Source: Tubiluchus corallicola (lineage: Eukaryota; Priapulida; Priapulimorpha; Priapulimorphida; Tubiluchidae). Taken from it: a stretch of 64,000 nt of DNA. Both the position numbers and the translations under genes were made by a program. The stretch is taken from assembly GCA_030141605.1 (NCBI GenBank), contig JAQGDQ010000095.1, positions 62,001 to 126,000 on the forward strand, written 5' to 3'. The notes below the pieces were generated by a model. That model searched no databases. It was not told the DNA's origin and was given only the letters and a program-made list of their open reading frames with translations. Each line of letters begins with the position of its first letter. Within the stretch, counting starts at the first letter, position 1. Below are positions 26,520-38,838 of this stretch, piece by piece.

Positions 26520-26700
26520 TCCACACTCTCTTTAACTCTTCCTATGTCCCTAGTCCTTTCTCTCTATCTTCGCTCTGCTCTCCCCTTTCCCTTCTGCCCT
26601 CTGTCTTCTCTCTTGCTGTTTTTCTCTTTCTTTATCCTTTTCTTTCCCTCTGTTTTTTCTCTCCTGCGCTCTCTGTCTCTCCAACTCTCTTCTTTTCTTA
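26520..26700. repeat. Polypyrimidine-rich tract
   Basis: About 180 bases dominated by C and T on the + strand with imperfect (TCTC)n and (CTTT)n units. The leucine/serine-rich open frame across it is a compositional by-product. Confidence 0.75.
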
Positions 26701-29700
26701 AGCGGAGAATAGGTAACTTTAAGGCTTGTTTAATAAAAACTCTTCACACGCAGATATGCTTACCTGTTGGAAAGACGTGTAGCTGGGAAAAAGTGTTTAG
26801 AATTTAAAATGTTTGCGCCAACTGATAAGTCGCTGGCTCACTATCCCAGTGTGCACCAAAAACGCCACTGGTTCCCTAAAAAATACATTATGAATCTTAT
26901 TGACAAGATAAAGTAATTTGTATTTTTACTTAGTTTTCAAAAAATAAGTCATAGTTATATAGTGGTACTTACTTACCCCTAATGTGAAAGTGTTAGCTAT
27001 GCTTTACTTATTTTTTCGAACTCTACGCAATGTTATCTAAATCTTCTTCGAGTTTTTAGTCAACGACTAGGTGCGGAGTTTAAATTTGCAAGTTTTATTC
27101 AGTTTCGTTGCTAATAGAAGCTCTATGTGTTATAAAACAGCATGGTAATACAAACTTTCAAGACAAACTTTTTAGCTTTATATAAGAATCCTGTTTTCCT
27201 GCCTTTAAACGTACGCTGTGTAAAACTTATAAATTTAAACTCTCGCGCTGACATGGCGCAGCCATTTTAACAGTCGGCCGTGTCGAGTAGATTGAAGTAT
27301 TGCGTTGAGTCAGATAATATTGCGTAAAGTTCGAAAAATAAGTAGAACATCCGTAGCAAACACTTTACTAGCTAACCTTTATCTTGTCTGTAAGATTAAT
27401 ACTACGTTTTTGCGAACCAGTGGCGATTTTTATACGCACAGGGATAGTGAGCCAATGACGTTTTACCAGTTGACATGAACGTTTCAAATTACCAAGAGTT
27501 TTATTTTCTAGTTACATATGTCTTTCAAACAAGTAAGCGTAATGCTGTAAACAGCACAACTTTGTACGGAAGATTTTTGTGGCATACTTTTAAACTCCCT
27601 TTTCCTTCCAGTTAATCATTTTACCATTATTTCTACTTTCATCTTGCCTCTTTCGCAATTTTTCACTTAGACGACCTCGATTCAGCGTACTGGCACACAG
27701 GTTACATGCCCTTACTTGGCATATGCTAACCTTCAGTTAGCTTCAAATTAATATGTATAATGAGTACTACATTACTCATCGGTTATCAACATTTTATTGA
27801 TCTGTTATGTTATCACTAATAGGAACAAAAAACACGAATGCTCTTATCCAAAAAACTACGCATTTATTCATGATTTCCCCTTTTCTCCAAATATGGGACA
27901 CCGATTACGACTATGCGTAGATGAGCGTATAGTGGCAACTGGATCAATGTGTGTACCCAGTCAGTTTTCACTTGCATTCAATGATTTCTGAGATGTGGGG
28001 TTCAATATTTGCCACAAAGCTAACGTACGTTACAGCTTATCTGGGAAAAAACGCTCTCGCGATATTAATCTATATCTCCTTACCAGAAGAGAGTGCACGA
28101 GATGATGTTAGGGAAATTCACTCTGGTGTTTGGCGGGTTTTGGGGGTAGCCGATTGTGTAAAATTCTTCTACAACTCGCGTTTGCGCTTCAAATTGACCG
28201 CTTGCGTTCGTTCATGCATTTCCGTGCTTGTCAGCTTAACTACCACTTTCACTTGAAGTTAACTGACCAGAGGTCATTGTCTTTTCATTAGTTGAAGCAT
28301 GCATAATTCAACACTTTCACTTCCGCGTGCACTGTATGTATAGATTGGAAGCTTTTCTCTACTAATTAGCTGCGTTAATACAGTTAATACTTCTTAAGAA
28401 GTTTTCAAAGCTAGAAGATTATGCGAAATGATTTGTCGTGTTCAGATTACTGAACTGCTGGCCATGTCAAAAAAGCATTATTAGTTCAGTACTGGATAAG
28501 AAAAATGCAGTACATACAGTCATGGCTTGCTATACCGGATAAGTTAATTACATTGTATATTCTGATGATAACTGATACCTTAAACCATTGCCAAAGAGGA
28601 GTTTCAACACATTTTCATTTGTATCCACTGTACCCTATGTATACACTGTATACACACATCCAAAAAAAACGAAAGCTAAGCAGTTAGCAAAAGAAAACAG
28701 TGCTGTATATTTTTGCGAGATACGAGTTCTACTTCAGTTTTGGCTTCAGTTTATACACCTGCGTATCTCATAGTATATTATTTAATTTAAGCTAGAAGTT
28801 AATTTCGTATAGTTCATTTAGTGCCTAGCTGCCTTGTATTTATAAGTGTTACAAATATTAAAATTGCTAAGTAAGGTTGTTGGCGTGTTGGTATAATAAT
28901 ACAACCGAAAAGTAACTCATGCTTGCACTATGTACTAAGAAACATTGCAGTGTTTATTAATTGTAGTCATGCATTTTTCATTTTTACCGGCTTGAGCTCA
29001 CTGAGCTGTGGGTGAACAAATGAGGCGTCATAAAAGCAGGTTTGCCGTCAGAAAAAAAAATTTCACGTTTGCTTTACTGCCCTATGGTCAATGGCGTCAA
29101 CGTCTTTAACCGATGGGGCCATTGGACTAGAATATTGATAGCCCATATCATTAGTCAAGTTGACGTGTACCAAAACCGAGAACCACAGTATGTAGGACAG
29201 CTGTAGTCGCCACCTTCTAATCTGAGGTGAAAATTTAAAGCTGAAAATAAAACCTTAAAACCGATTCTTTGCTACTACCATGGCAATTGAAACATATCTT
29301 TACAGGGAGAAAATATTTGCAATTTCGTATAGCATTGCCGATGATTGGTATTATAATATAGTCAGGCCCTACCATTTCTTTAATGTTAATGAAGTGTTTT
29401 CTTTGAACATATATTTTGTTTCCTGTATAGAACCGCGTTTGGTATGTAGATGCCATCATAGTATTGATAATGCCTTTATGATGATAAATTGACACGCATG
29501 ATTGTAAGCTGTATTTAAAGACTATCAAGTGGTTGGAAACTCGAAAGTGACCATTGGCTTGAAGTGGTAATCAGCAGTGTGAGTGACCGCTTAGGTAACC
29601 TAGCTGGACGTCAGCGTCCCCAATAAATCTTGTGGACTGCACCGCTTCGCAGCGTTAGTAATTAGGCTATTTTATTTGTAAATGCATTAATGCGCCAAAT

Positions 29701-30940
29701 TGTAGGTTTATGAATAAACTGTCTTTTAAGATGCGTAAATTCAAATCCGCTTTGTCAAAGATTTATATGGCGTCACGAGAAAATGACCACCGCGCAGTGA
29801 ACATTTTGTCATTTCACTTCCTTTTCGTTTTTACATGTGTGTCAGCCTTTATTTTTCATTATTTGATTTTTCTGGCATTTTTTCGGTTGATTTGTAGGTG
29901 GATGGGTGATTGTTTTCTAAAGAGGACTTACTGGCTAATTGTTTGTTTGTGTAATTAATTACTTCCTTGCTTGCTAGCTTAACTGATCCGTATAACAGTC
30001 AGTTATCCGAACAATCAGTCAATAATGTGTTCGTTGGACGACTGATGAGTGTTCAACTCACTCGACTAACTGTTCGACAAATTTTTGGCGAATAATTTTA
30101 GTTTCATTCATGTCGTACGTTGCCACAACCTGCACTTGCCTGCTTACGACAAACACTTGTTCTTGCCGCGCTTTTCCGATTATACAAAAAAGAAAATGTG
30201 AACCACGCAAGTGGACCAGTGCTGGACAATTAAATTAGGACCATTGGGCAACTAGGTTGCTACAGCCTGTGTAAACAAACCGAATAGGCTGCGAATTCTG
30301 TAATTAGATCAGAGCTTTTGTGCACGCATTCTGACCACAAAGATTTAGCTTTTTACTGACTGACCAAAGCGATTTCAGTTAAAATCTGTTCTTTGTTAAC
30401 AGTAATATAAGCCCTACATGAGATTACAAAGCAAATACTGTTTAAATCGCAAACATTGACCAACGATACCACCTGTCCGAGAGTTTGCGCTGTAGCTGTT
30501 TTTTATTTTTGGTAATTATGTAATTACGTTAAAACAATTTAATTTTCACTTAAATTAATTTTACGTATTATTTTATGATATAATGTCAATGAAAAGCGCC
30601 GTAAATGTAATTGCTATGTAAAGAATAAGATTAAGGTTTAACCGTAACTGCATAACATGAAATCTATGTTGATGTAGGTGGATTTATGCGCCTAAAAGTT
30701 ACCCTTTAATACAGTTTTTTGAGACCAAAAATAATTTAATTAATGTTCTTAATTGAAGGCTAGTGATTGATAAGCGGTGAAATTATAGCTGTGTTGGTTC
30801 AGTTTAATTCGTTAACCTGCACGAGTTAATGATGCCGGGCGAGTTTTAAACAACATGTGGTCTTCGTGAATAATAGTACAAACAAACTTGTAAAATTTTT
30901 CTGTAAATTACCTGCTGCCGATCACGCAATACCGAGCGTT
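26701..30940. other. Non-coding stretch, nothing recognised
   Basis: No supported exon or element. A CpG-bearing patch near 27.24-27.31 kb is too weak to call. Confidence 0.4.
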
Positions 30941-30953
30941 TTTTGCACGAAAA

Positions 30954-30974
30954 GCGCATGCGCATGTGGGGCGG
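30954..30974. promoter_or_regulatory. NRF1 palindrome next to GC box
   Basis: A perfect NRF1-type palindrome GCGCATGCGCA (30954-30964) lies 3 bases from GGGGCGG (30968-30974). Both are common in CpG-type animal promoters and rare by chance in this AT-rich background. On the minus strand a donor-like CAG|GTAATT follows at about 30911, so a 5' exon transcribed leftward is possible, but no downstream exon was linked to it. Confidence 0.35.
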
Positions 30975-32006
30975 ACTTAGTGGCCTGAGGTCACCCGAAA
31001 TTGGATAAGCTGAAATTCGCATTATTTTGAGCTTCAGTGTCAATTGTGCGCCTGATTTGTCCTTACCTTTAGGCTTTTGCGACCATGTTATATTATTAAC
31101 TACATTTGTTGGACATTCAATACAATTAAGTTTAAGGTAATTAATGAAGTAGAGCCGCAGTTTTACTGTCTACCTTTTCACTGTTTGGTTTAATCGGACT
31201 TTTTTTCCCCATTCACAGTAATGTGTTATTATTGTTACTGCAGTTGGGCTAAATCATTGTTTTCCGATCTCAACAGATGAAGCATGAATTTGAAAATCTG
31301 TATTGTTGGCGTTTGAGAACATTAAACTGCATTTAAAACTAAACGACAAGCTGTGAAACGAGCACCGTTTGAATATAGACTGCAGACCGCTGTATTGCAT
31401 TTTTGTTGCCATACAATCGTTAGTGTTGCACAACCAACAAGACATTATTGAGCTAGTGCGTTAAAATGACCGGCCCAAGCGTTTAACAAACGTATTAAAA
31501 AAGCATATAGTATATGGATGGTACTTGAATTCAGAATACCGAAATATAATTTTAATGTGAATTGCAGTAAAAGCACAATAAAAATTTGCCACGATTGTAT
31601 GTAATTTTAAACCATCAGTTTAAAAAACTAGATGTTTTTGTATCCCTTGTATATTGATAATGTATCATTGCTGATCGTTTTTTTAGTAAAAATTCATTAT
31701 CGGTCTAAAATTGTAGTTAAATAGATGCGTGTGACCGTGACTATCAATAATCCACCGTCCAACGTTTATTCAGAAACGTTTTATATCTTGGTGTAAAGCA
31801 AACAATGGCAATTTGCCTGTCATAGGGATAATTGTAAATCAGTGGCATTAAGGTTAAATTACATGCAACTTTGGAATAGGTCGTCAGCCTGCAACTATCG
31901 TCCAAGTTAATACAACTGTTCAACTCCGAAAGTTACGAACTCTTAACAATGACTTGTAATGCTTTAAATTTTGTCATGGGATGGCCGCACGTATGTTAAA
32001 ATGCTT
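30975..32006. other. Non-coding stretch, nothing recognised
   Basis: No supported coding exon. A donor-like TAAAG|GTAAGG on the minus strand near 31063 has no protein-like frame attached. Confidence 0.4.
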
Positions 32007-32275
32007 AAAGGAAAACAGGATGATTTTTCATATACTACCCCATTTTCAAGTCTGGTAAAACATACATTTTAACGCAATTAATACTGCAAAAGCGTTTCTG
32101 ATAATTAAATAATAGATTAAAAACTTAATTAACAACTAGCGAGCCCAACTGTTGATGGCATCACAAACTAACATAATTTTCAACAGCAAAAATATTCCAC
32201 GAGCGTGTTCCACGTGTTTGCGAAAGCAAGAATTGAAGTATAGTGCTACGGTAAGATATTCAGTGTGCTGTACTA
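32007..32275 (-). repeat. R1 family, inverted partial copy
   Basis: Read on the minus strand, this segment matches the 3' half of the R1 repeat. It begins with the outer terminus aaaggaaaacaggatg, continues through a segment nearly identical to the reverse complement of 35800-35960 (for example ttctgataattaaataatag) and ends near the cgagcgtgttccacgtg block. It abuts a + strand copy starting at about 32276, so the two form an inverted pair. Confidence 0.75.
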
Positions 32276-32725
32276 ATTATACTAATGCATTTCACCATTC
32301 GCTACTTAAATGGATGCAGCACGCAAAAAAACAGGCGCTGTACCTCTCAGTTCGGTTGTTATGTGTGTGTAATACAGAGGTTCGAGAGCTCATATATGAG
32401 CACAGCGATAAACTCAAACTTCAAATTTTTAAACTTAAAGTTTGCCGAGCTTGTGTCCCACACTGGATGTTATACAGTAACACTGTGCTTAATTTTCATC
32501 TTCGCAAACACGTGTAACACGCTCGTGAAATGTTTGTGAGGTCAAAAATTGTTTTAGTTGCGACGTCGCTGACATCACTAACTGAGCTGGCCGCCGTTAA
32601 CTAAAATTTTAGCATAATATTTAATTATCAGCCATCTAACACTTTAGAATTGTTAAAGGTGTGAAAATGTATACTTTTTACCGTGCTTCAAAATGGGGTA
32701 GGATAACATCATCCTGTTTTCTTTT
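32276..32725 (+). repeat. R1 family, copy 2 (forward)
   Basis: A forward copy from a gcatttcaccattcgc block to atcatcctgttttcttt, diverged from copies 1 and 3. The 121-codon open frame over it is not conserved in the other copies and is taken as fortuitous. Together with the inverted partial copy just before it, it gives a foldback of about 0.7 kb with arms of roughly 265 bases. Confidence 0.75.
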
Positions 32726-35479
32726 GTATTAAAAAAGGTGTCGGTTAGTATACCTGGAGGACGTATAATATATTATCGACTAACTAATGTCCAGGCAAAC
32801 CGTCTTACGCATGCATGACAGCTATTTAAATATCTTATAAATACTTTTTGCTGTATTATAAACTGTAATTTGGTTTGATCTGTTATGAAATTTCTTACAG
32901 TACCGCGGTTCGTTTGATACTATTCCCAAGTTAGCTAGACATTACAGCTTTATTTACTATCTGAAATACACCCTGAGGTGTAGTTAACTATATATATGAT
33001 TAATATGCACATATTTTGGTGTGTCACTTGGACATATTTAGAATGATTTTTTTTCTTATAACATAGCTCAGTTTCCCGTTAGAAGGCTGGATTTAAGTAT
33101 AGAAATTTCCTATGTTGTATTCTACTACTGCATTTGATTTTCGAAGTTGGGGTAAAACTTGAATCAACTTGAGAGGAGCTTGATTTAAAAAAATATATTA
33201 ATTTTTAACAACTATATTTACAATTTTCTACAAACAAGTATATTTTCACTGGATAGTTTACTAGTGGAATAAACAGACCTTTTGCAGCAAGGTATTTACA
33301 CCAGTTTTTTTATCAGTATTTTATATTACAGCAACATTTTTCGAGTTATAAACAGTACTGCATGAACACATAATTGCGAATTTCGGATCCATGTGTAAGT
33401 CAAAGGCCTCTTCAGCGGTAATTTAGCCCCAGTTAAAAGTGAGATAAGACGGTCCATTGAAATTAAAAGAATTGACACGAGTCGGACGTGTTGACTCAAG
33501 GTAGTCGACTTACATTTGAAAACAGAACTGGGCAAACCTGATGAGATTATCATTTGCCTCTTGAATCAGCTTTGTCTGAGCTTAACCTCACGTAGATTTC
33601 TTATTTCATTTCACATTCCGCTATACGTGCAGCAAAAATGATATAATCTGCAGATCAGGGCAGGCGCATGTGTATGTTAAGTCAGACTCAAGATCTTCAA
33701 GGTCATTATGGGTGGTACTGGTGGTACTTTAATCAAATTCACAATGAGGATGGCGTGGATTAATTTAGACTATCATGTAAGCATGAAATATCCTCCAAGC
33801 ATGGCAATACTGGCACATGGTCAACCTACATTTAACCCTTTCGTGAGATAATAATCCTATTACTGACGGTAAGAAGTTGCATGGGTTCACTGTGTCAGCG
33901 CATTTCAAAGTGGACTTCGTGATGTCAGTTGCTTATGTTGTGCATTTCAGCTGAATGCCCAAGTTCTGCAGGAAAAATACAACATAGTGAATTAATTGTC
34001 ATCTTTTTTGCTAATTTTTTAGTCGTTGTGGTAATTAAAACTGCCGAGTATGTTTTAAGCTTTTTAAAAATGCTAGGTATCCGCCTACCACATAATATGT
34101 TCATTTAAGTTAAAATAAATTGCACAACAATTGTAATTTCTAAAACGTTTCTATAAAATTTATAAGAACAAAAGCATTCAGTTAGCACCTTTTAATCCAT
34201 CATTTTTAAAAGATTGAAATAGTTAAAATAGTTATGTAAATTTAGGTGTACCGACTTGTACGTATAAATGTTATAATTTAATGTCTTGTGTACAGTTGCT
34301 TTTGAACTTTGTTCTCTTATTGGTTAAAAGTTTGCGTCCATTCCACTTCCTCGTTCTTTTTGTTTGTTTCAAAGTAATGGATCATTTTTGTAACACAGGT
34401 CTATAAATAACAGCTGATATTAAAAAAATGAAAGCACTGTGAACATTAGCAATCTAATATTTTATGGGAACATGTCAATTGCATAACGATTACTGTGTAT
34501 TCAAAGATACTAACCCTAACGTATCCTATGTAAGTCAATTACACAAAATTAAGTTAAGCCATAATAATTCTTTATACACGTGCAAACTTGTGTCGCCTGT
34601 CTTCTGGATTTGTAATATCCGTGAAGATGACAAGCACAAAATTGAATGCCGAGGTTCAGCCTAAAAAGTATGTCGAATTAAAAACTCGTTTATAAAAATT
34701 GCGTTTGACGTTTAACTGGGCTATGAAGAAACATACTGTTCAAGTTGAGTGGGAAAAGATTAAGAAAAGTGACAGTGCAGAATAATAATCCAAATCAATT
34801 GAAGTTATTAATTTCCAATAAATTCAGGTATTTAAGGTTATGTGGAAACTAACAAAAAATTCAAACCCGGGAATTAGCTCTCATCAAATAGCAGTTTGTC
34901 ATTTTCTGAAATGCGAAGGTAAATTATGGACTTGTTGACACACGTGGCCAAGTGTTATGAATTTATGCCACCAGGTTTCCTCGATTTGACGTTTAGACCC
35001 TTGTTCAATTGCTTGTCAGTATGACATCAGTCCAAAAGAAAAGTATAGTCATCAGACTGCCAGTCAAAAGCCTGAAGTTGCCTATCTCATTTATCCACCG
35101 GCGTCAAGTTGCTGGACAACCCTTTTATTGGTTCTTGATTAAATTTTTCTAGCAGAGGCTAGAACAAGATATTTAACAAGGTATTATTTTCAATTTGTAT
35201 GTTAGTATAAAATGTTTATTTTTGGGTTGTATATTTGAAGTACAAATTTACAATTTTATTTGATTGAACGCATGTAACTGCATTTGCATTTTTTAGCAGT
35301 TGTAGTACACATCGTGTATGCCAAAATGTTTTTTTTTAAGTTTTTTCAACATAGTATAAAGCTGTATTGACTTTTGAAACCATAGTTAGACAAAACCGGA
35401 CCCAATCTTAAACTGTAGGTCAAAACAATCTGCTCTTTATATAGAAAGGAAGCATACTATTTTTTCAAAAATGACTTAC
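32726..35479. other. Non-coding stretch 5' of BCL11 exon 2
   Basis: AT-rich intronic or upstream sequence. I searched for the first coding exon of BCL11 (SRRKQ-type N-terminus, ending in phase 1) and did not find one. Confidence 0.45.
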
Positions 35480-35962
35480 GTGAAAGAATTATTAACACAC
35501 AAACACATTTTCGCGTTCGTGCCACTAGTTCTTCTCTGTTACATGCATTTCACCATTCGCCATGTTCACTAGTACCTGCATTTTGGAAACGCATTACACA
35601 AAAAACAAGTGCTGTACCTCTCAGTTCAGATATCTTAGTTTGTGACGAACTACACACGTTCGGCAGCTCATGCGTGAGCATTTGAAATTTTAAATTTATC
35701 TGAAAATTGGCCTAGTTTTAGTACAACATACTGAATATCTTACAGTAACACTACTTCAATTTTCGTTTTCGCAAACATGTGCAACACGCTCGTGGAATAT
35801 TTTTGGTGTTGAAAATTATGTCAGTTTGTGATGTCATCAATAGTTGGGCTTGCCCGCCGTTAATTAAACTTTTAATCTATTATTTAATTATCAGAAACGA
35901 TTTTGTAGTATTAATTGTGTTAAAATGTATACTTTTTATCATCCTGTTTTCCTTTAACATGA
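35480..35962 (+). repeat. R1 family, copy 3, abutting BCL11 exon 2 acceptor
   Basis: Matches copy 1 along most of its length, including the block near 35846 'agttgggcttgcccg' and the end atcctgttttccttta. The terminus lies about 17 bases from the exon 2 acceptor AG (35978-35979), so the distal pyrimidine-rich part of that splice site is supplied by the repeat. Confidence 0.75.
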
Positions 35963-35979
35963 TTTGTTTTTGTTTGCAG

Positions 35980-36366
35980 AAGAAGAAATAGGTGGGACAG
36001 ATCTGTTGGTCTGTGGGGTTTGCCTCAAGGAGTTCTTTCTCTCTGACATTGTCAAGTTCATCCAGCATAAGGTGCATCTGTGCAACAAGGAAAATGTCCT
36101 TTTGTACAACAAAGATTGTTCACCAGATGCTGACAGTGGTGCTCTCACAGCATCAGCCTCAACACGAACTAGCATTAATGCACCCATTGGTAGTAAGTCC
36201 AGTCAGCCTGTGGACAAGTCGAGGAGATTGTCTGTGGGATCAGATGAAAATGACCGGTCATCGCGTGGTCCGTCCTCACCAAGTCGAGCAAGCCCGGATG
36301 AACACAATCCAGTGACGCCAAACAAACCAAAGCAAGTAGATGCTGAAGCAAATACTACAATTACTG
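35980..36366 (+). CDS. BCL11: BCL11-type zinc-finger transcription factor, exon 2 (N-terminal C2HC finger)
   Basis: The acceptor tgtttttgtttgcag ends at 35979 and the donor GTTAGT starts at 36367. The exon enters and leaves in phase 1 and encodes about 129 residues. The start reads EEIGGTDLLVCGVC and continues to IQHKVHLC. The C-x2-C...H...C spacing matches the atypical N-terminal C2HC finger of vertebrate BCL11A/B (DLLTCGQC...IEHK...C), which in those proteins mediates self-association. The remainder is a low-complexity Ser/Pro/Asp-rich linker (SRGPSSPSRASPDEH). The split codon G|AG at the end gives the Glu of EPSNYIC, the same junction residue as in vertebrates. The preceding exon with the NuRD-recruiting SRRKQ motif is not seen. 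An ATG at 35964 lies in the intron and should not be used as a start. Confidence 0.92.
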
Positions 36367-38820
36367 GTTAGTAAATTTTTATCGTTTAACTTTAAATTTG
36401 GTTTATTGGTGCTCCATTAAAGATTATCCAAGCAGTTACAATTTTAACGTAATCTAAAGAATTCATTATGAGTAACAATTGGACTTTGAATTATACAAAC
36501 ATGTTATCAAGAAAATTAGTAAATATAAAAATAAATATATAATGGTAAATATAAAAAAAAGAGAAAATAAATGTCCTCAAAAATTATTATTATTATTCTG
36601 ATAAATCTATGTTTATTAGCCAATTATTGTATTTTTTACTTAGTATTAACCATTAACCGTATTATAAGCTTCACTCTATGTTGTCACATTGCTGTACCTA
36701 TAAAGTTTTCATGTTTCGCGTTTCACATATTTTGCTGTTTCACGTGTTCTAACAACAGATGGCAGACCATGCTATAGCTTTGGAAACTAGTATTTTCTGC
36801 TATGCCTTAACAATGTTTGATCAATTATAACAGTTTTCATGTTGACCAAAAACGTGTTTGTACTTTTCACCTATTGTACCATGGATGCATGTGACTATTA
36901 CCTAAGGTTCCCATCACTTGTTGTTTCCATGATTACAGCCTCAATGATAGAAGCACAAAGGGTTAAACCGCTGTCAACCCGTCAATCAGCTCCGCCTTGT
37001 CTTGGCTGTAAAGGTTTTTCGCAAACATACCCTGGCTGAAGCATTAAACCCGCTAATCATCGAAACTTTTCATCGCCACCTAACCTGACAAAATAGTTTC
37101 AGATAATCTTATGTAATTTCGCCTGGCACACTGAGTGCTTGATAGGGGGAGACCTTTCTATCTTCCAGTTCGCTGCAGCTAACCACCCGTTTCCGCACTT
37201 TGTTGTCTGTGTGGGTTATTGTTATCAGAGATGCTATGGGTGATTATAATTTTGAAATTGCCCGTAATTACGCATCACGTATTGATAGTTTACTAAATAA
37301 ATTTTATTTGTCCAGGTCATTTGCTCGAAATTTTGGCCTAGTCTTTGTCTTTGACCCCGGTATCCACCCAAGTTTTGTCATTCACTCCCATGATTGTTGC
37401 ATGCAACGTGTTTAAAGCAGTTAGTTAAGAGGAAGACTCTATAGCAAGGGTGCAGTTGGTCAGAAATATTTGAACTAAAATTAGCGTGAAGCTATGACTT
37501 ATAAAATAATATTAACTGTTAATATTGTTATTTATAATGTATACAATTGCACATGTTTATGATTCTAACCATGCAGATGATTGTTCTTTTTTATTTCATA
37601 CCTATACCTTTTAATTTCGTTGAGTAGGGGAATATTTCTCATTGATTAAAAACAAGCAGACCGAGAAATTTCTATAGCGAATCTGCACCAATGTTATAAA
37701 GAAATATTAGAACCGATGTGTAGAACCGATTCTGTAGAGAACATGTTTTTTATTGGTCAGTTTGGCCAGTCCACATAAATAATTGCTCGCCTACTTCGCT
37801 TATCAATGCAGGGAAAGGCGGAGTTTATCTGAGATGAAGAAACGGAGGTGTTTTTACTGAACCTTGGTCAAATAATTGTAAAACAGAGACCATAATTCTT
37901 CATCACATTTTCTTGTAGACTCTTCTTTAAACCTTCGATACCTATTTATAGAACATATTTTAGCAGTTCAAATAGGTCTAAGATTACTTACGCAGTGTCA
38001 TTGGAAAGATGTAAAGATTGTAAATCTACTACATGTACATTTGGATTTTTTGTAATTAGTAATTATCAACTTGATTTATAATTTTAAAATGGTTACAGGG
38101 AGATCTAGAGTCCAGGCGCCGGACCTACCTACCATCCTACTTGTTTGTCTTATTTATTTAGCTATATTTTTCTCCTGTTAGTTTCACTGGTCGTTTAGAG
38201 CAATTTAAAAAGCAGTCAGCAAAAAAACAGAAAAAGACAAAATAAACGTGTCCCAAATTTATCATGGGCTGCGAAAAGAGACGGTATGCTATTACATGTA
38301 TTATTTTTTTACAATTTGCTCACCAATTATATCAAACTGCTCAGAAATTAACAAACACGTCCCATTTCTTATGACCGGGGTTGAATTTTTTCAGGGTAAA
38401 ATCTTTGTACAGTACGATCAAGGTAGATAAGAAATTCGTACGAAGTTTTTTTGAATTCATCTTACGAAAGTTCCTACGAACATTTTAACGAATCCCGGCC
38501 CATTTTACTTCAAAATTCTAATTCTGAAATTCAGCTCTGGAAAAAAGTTCAAAAAGGAATAAAAAAACCAGAACAATTTAAGAGAATAGCTATGATTTCT
38601 GATCAAACGAAAATTTGCACAGTGGTTACAGATTAACCGCGAAATTAAATTCACGTTTGAAATCTCGTTTGGCTAAGTTTACAACGTCATTATCATCAAC
38701 AGCTTGATGTAATTAATATCTTGGTTAGCAGAGCGTCGTAATAACAGTCAATAATGACAAATAACGAATAGTGTATTACCCATTTTGATGCTTTTCCAGT
38801 TTTTTGTGTTGAAAACGCCC
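36367..38820. other. BCL11 intron, 5' part
   Basis: The intron runs 36367-39924 and joins phase 1 to phase 1. I see no intervening exon equivalent to the short vertebrate exon 3 with good splice sites. Open frames of 60-70 codons at 37200-37415 and 38248-38636 lack flanking splice consensus in the required phase. Confidence 0.6.
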
Positions 38821-38838
38821 TTGAGTCAGCTGCATTAT

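Noticed and set aside
26493-26807. 104-codon open frame
   Set aside because: It is a by-product of the polypyrimidine tract; the Leu/Ser/Phe bias follows from base composition.
32152-32517. 121-codon open frame in R1 copy 2
   Set aside because: The frame is broken in copies 1 and 3 and crosses the inverted-repeat junction, so it is not a conserved element protein.
35964-35979. ATG at 35964 as the start of exon 2
   Set aside because: It lies in the pyrimidine tract of the acceptor; the family enters this exon in phase 1 from an upstream exon.
38248-38636. Two adjoining 60-codon open frames in the BCL11 intron
   Set aside because: They look hydrophilic and protein-like but are in different frames, have stops between them, and lack splice sites in the required phase 1.
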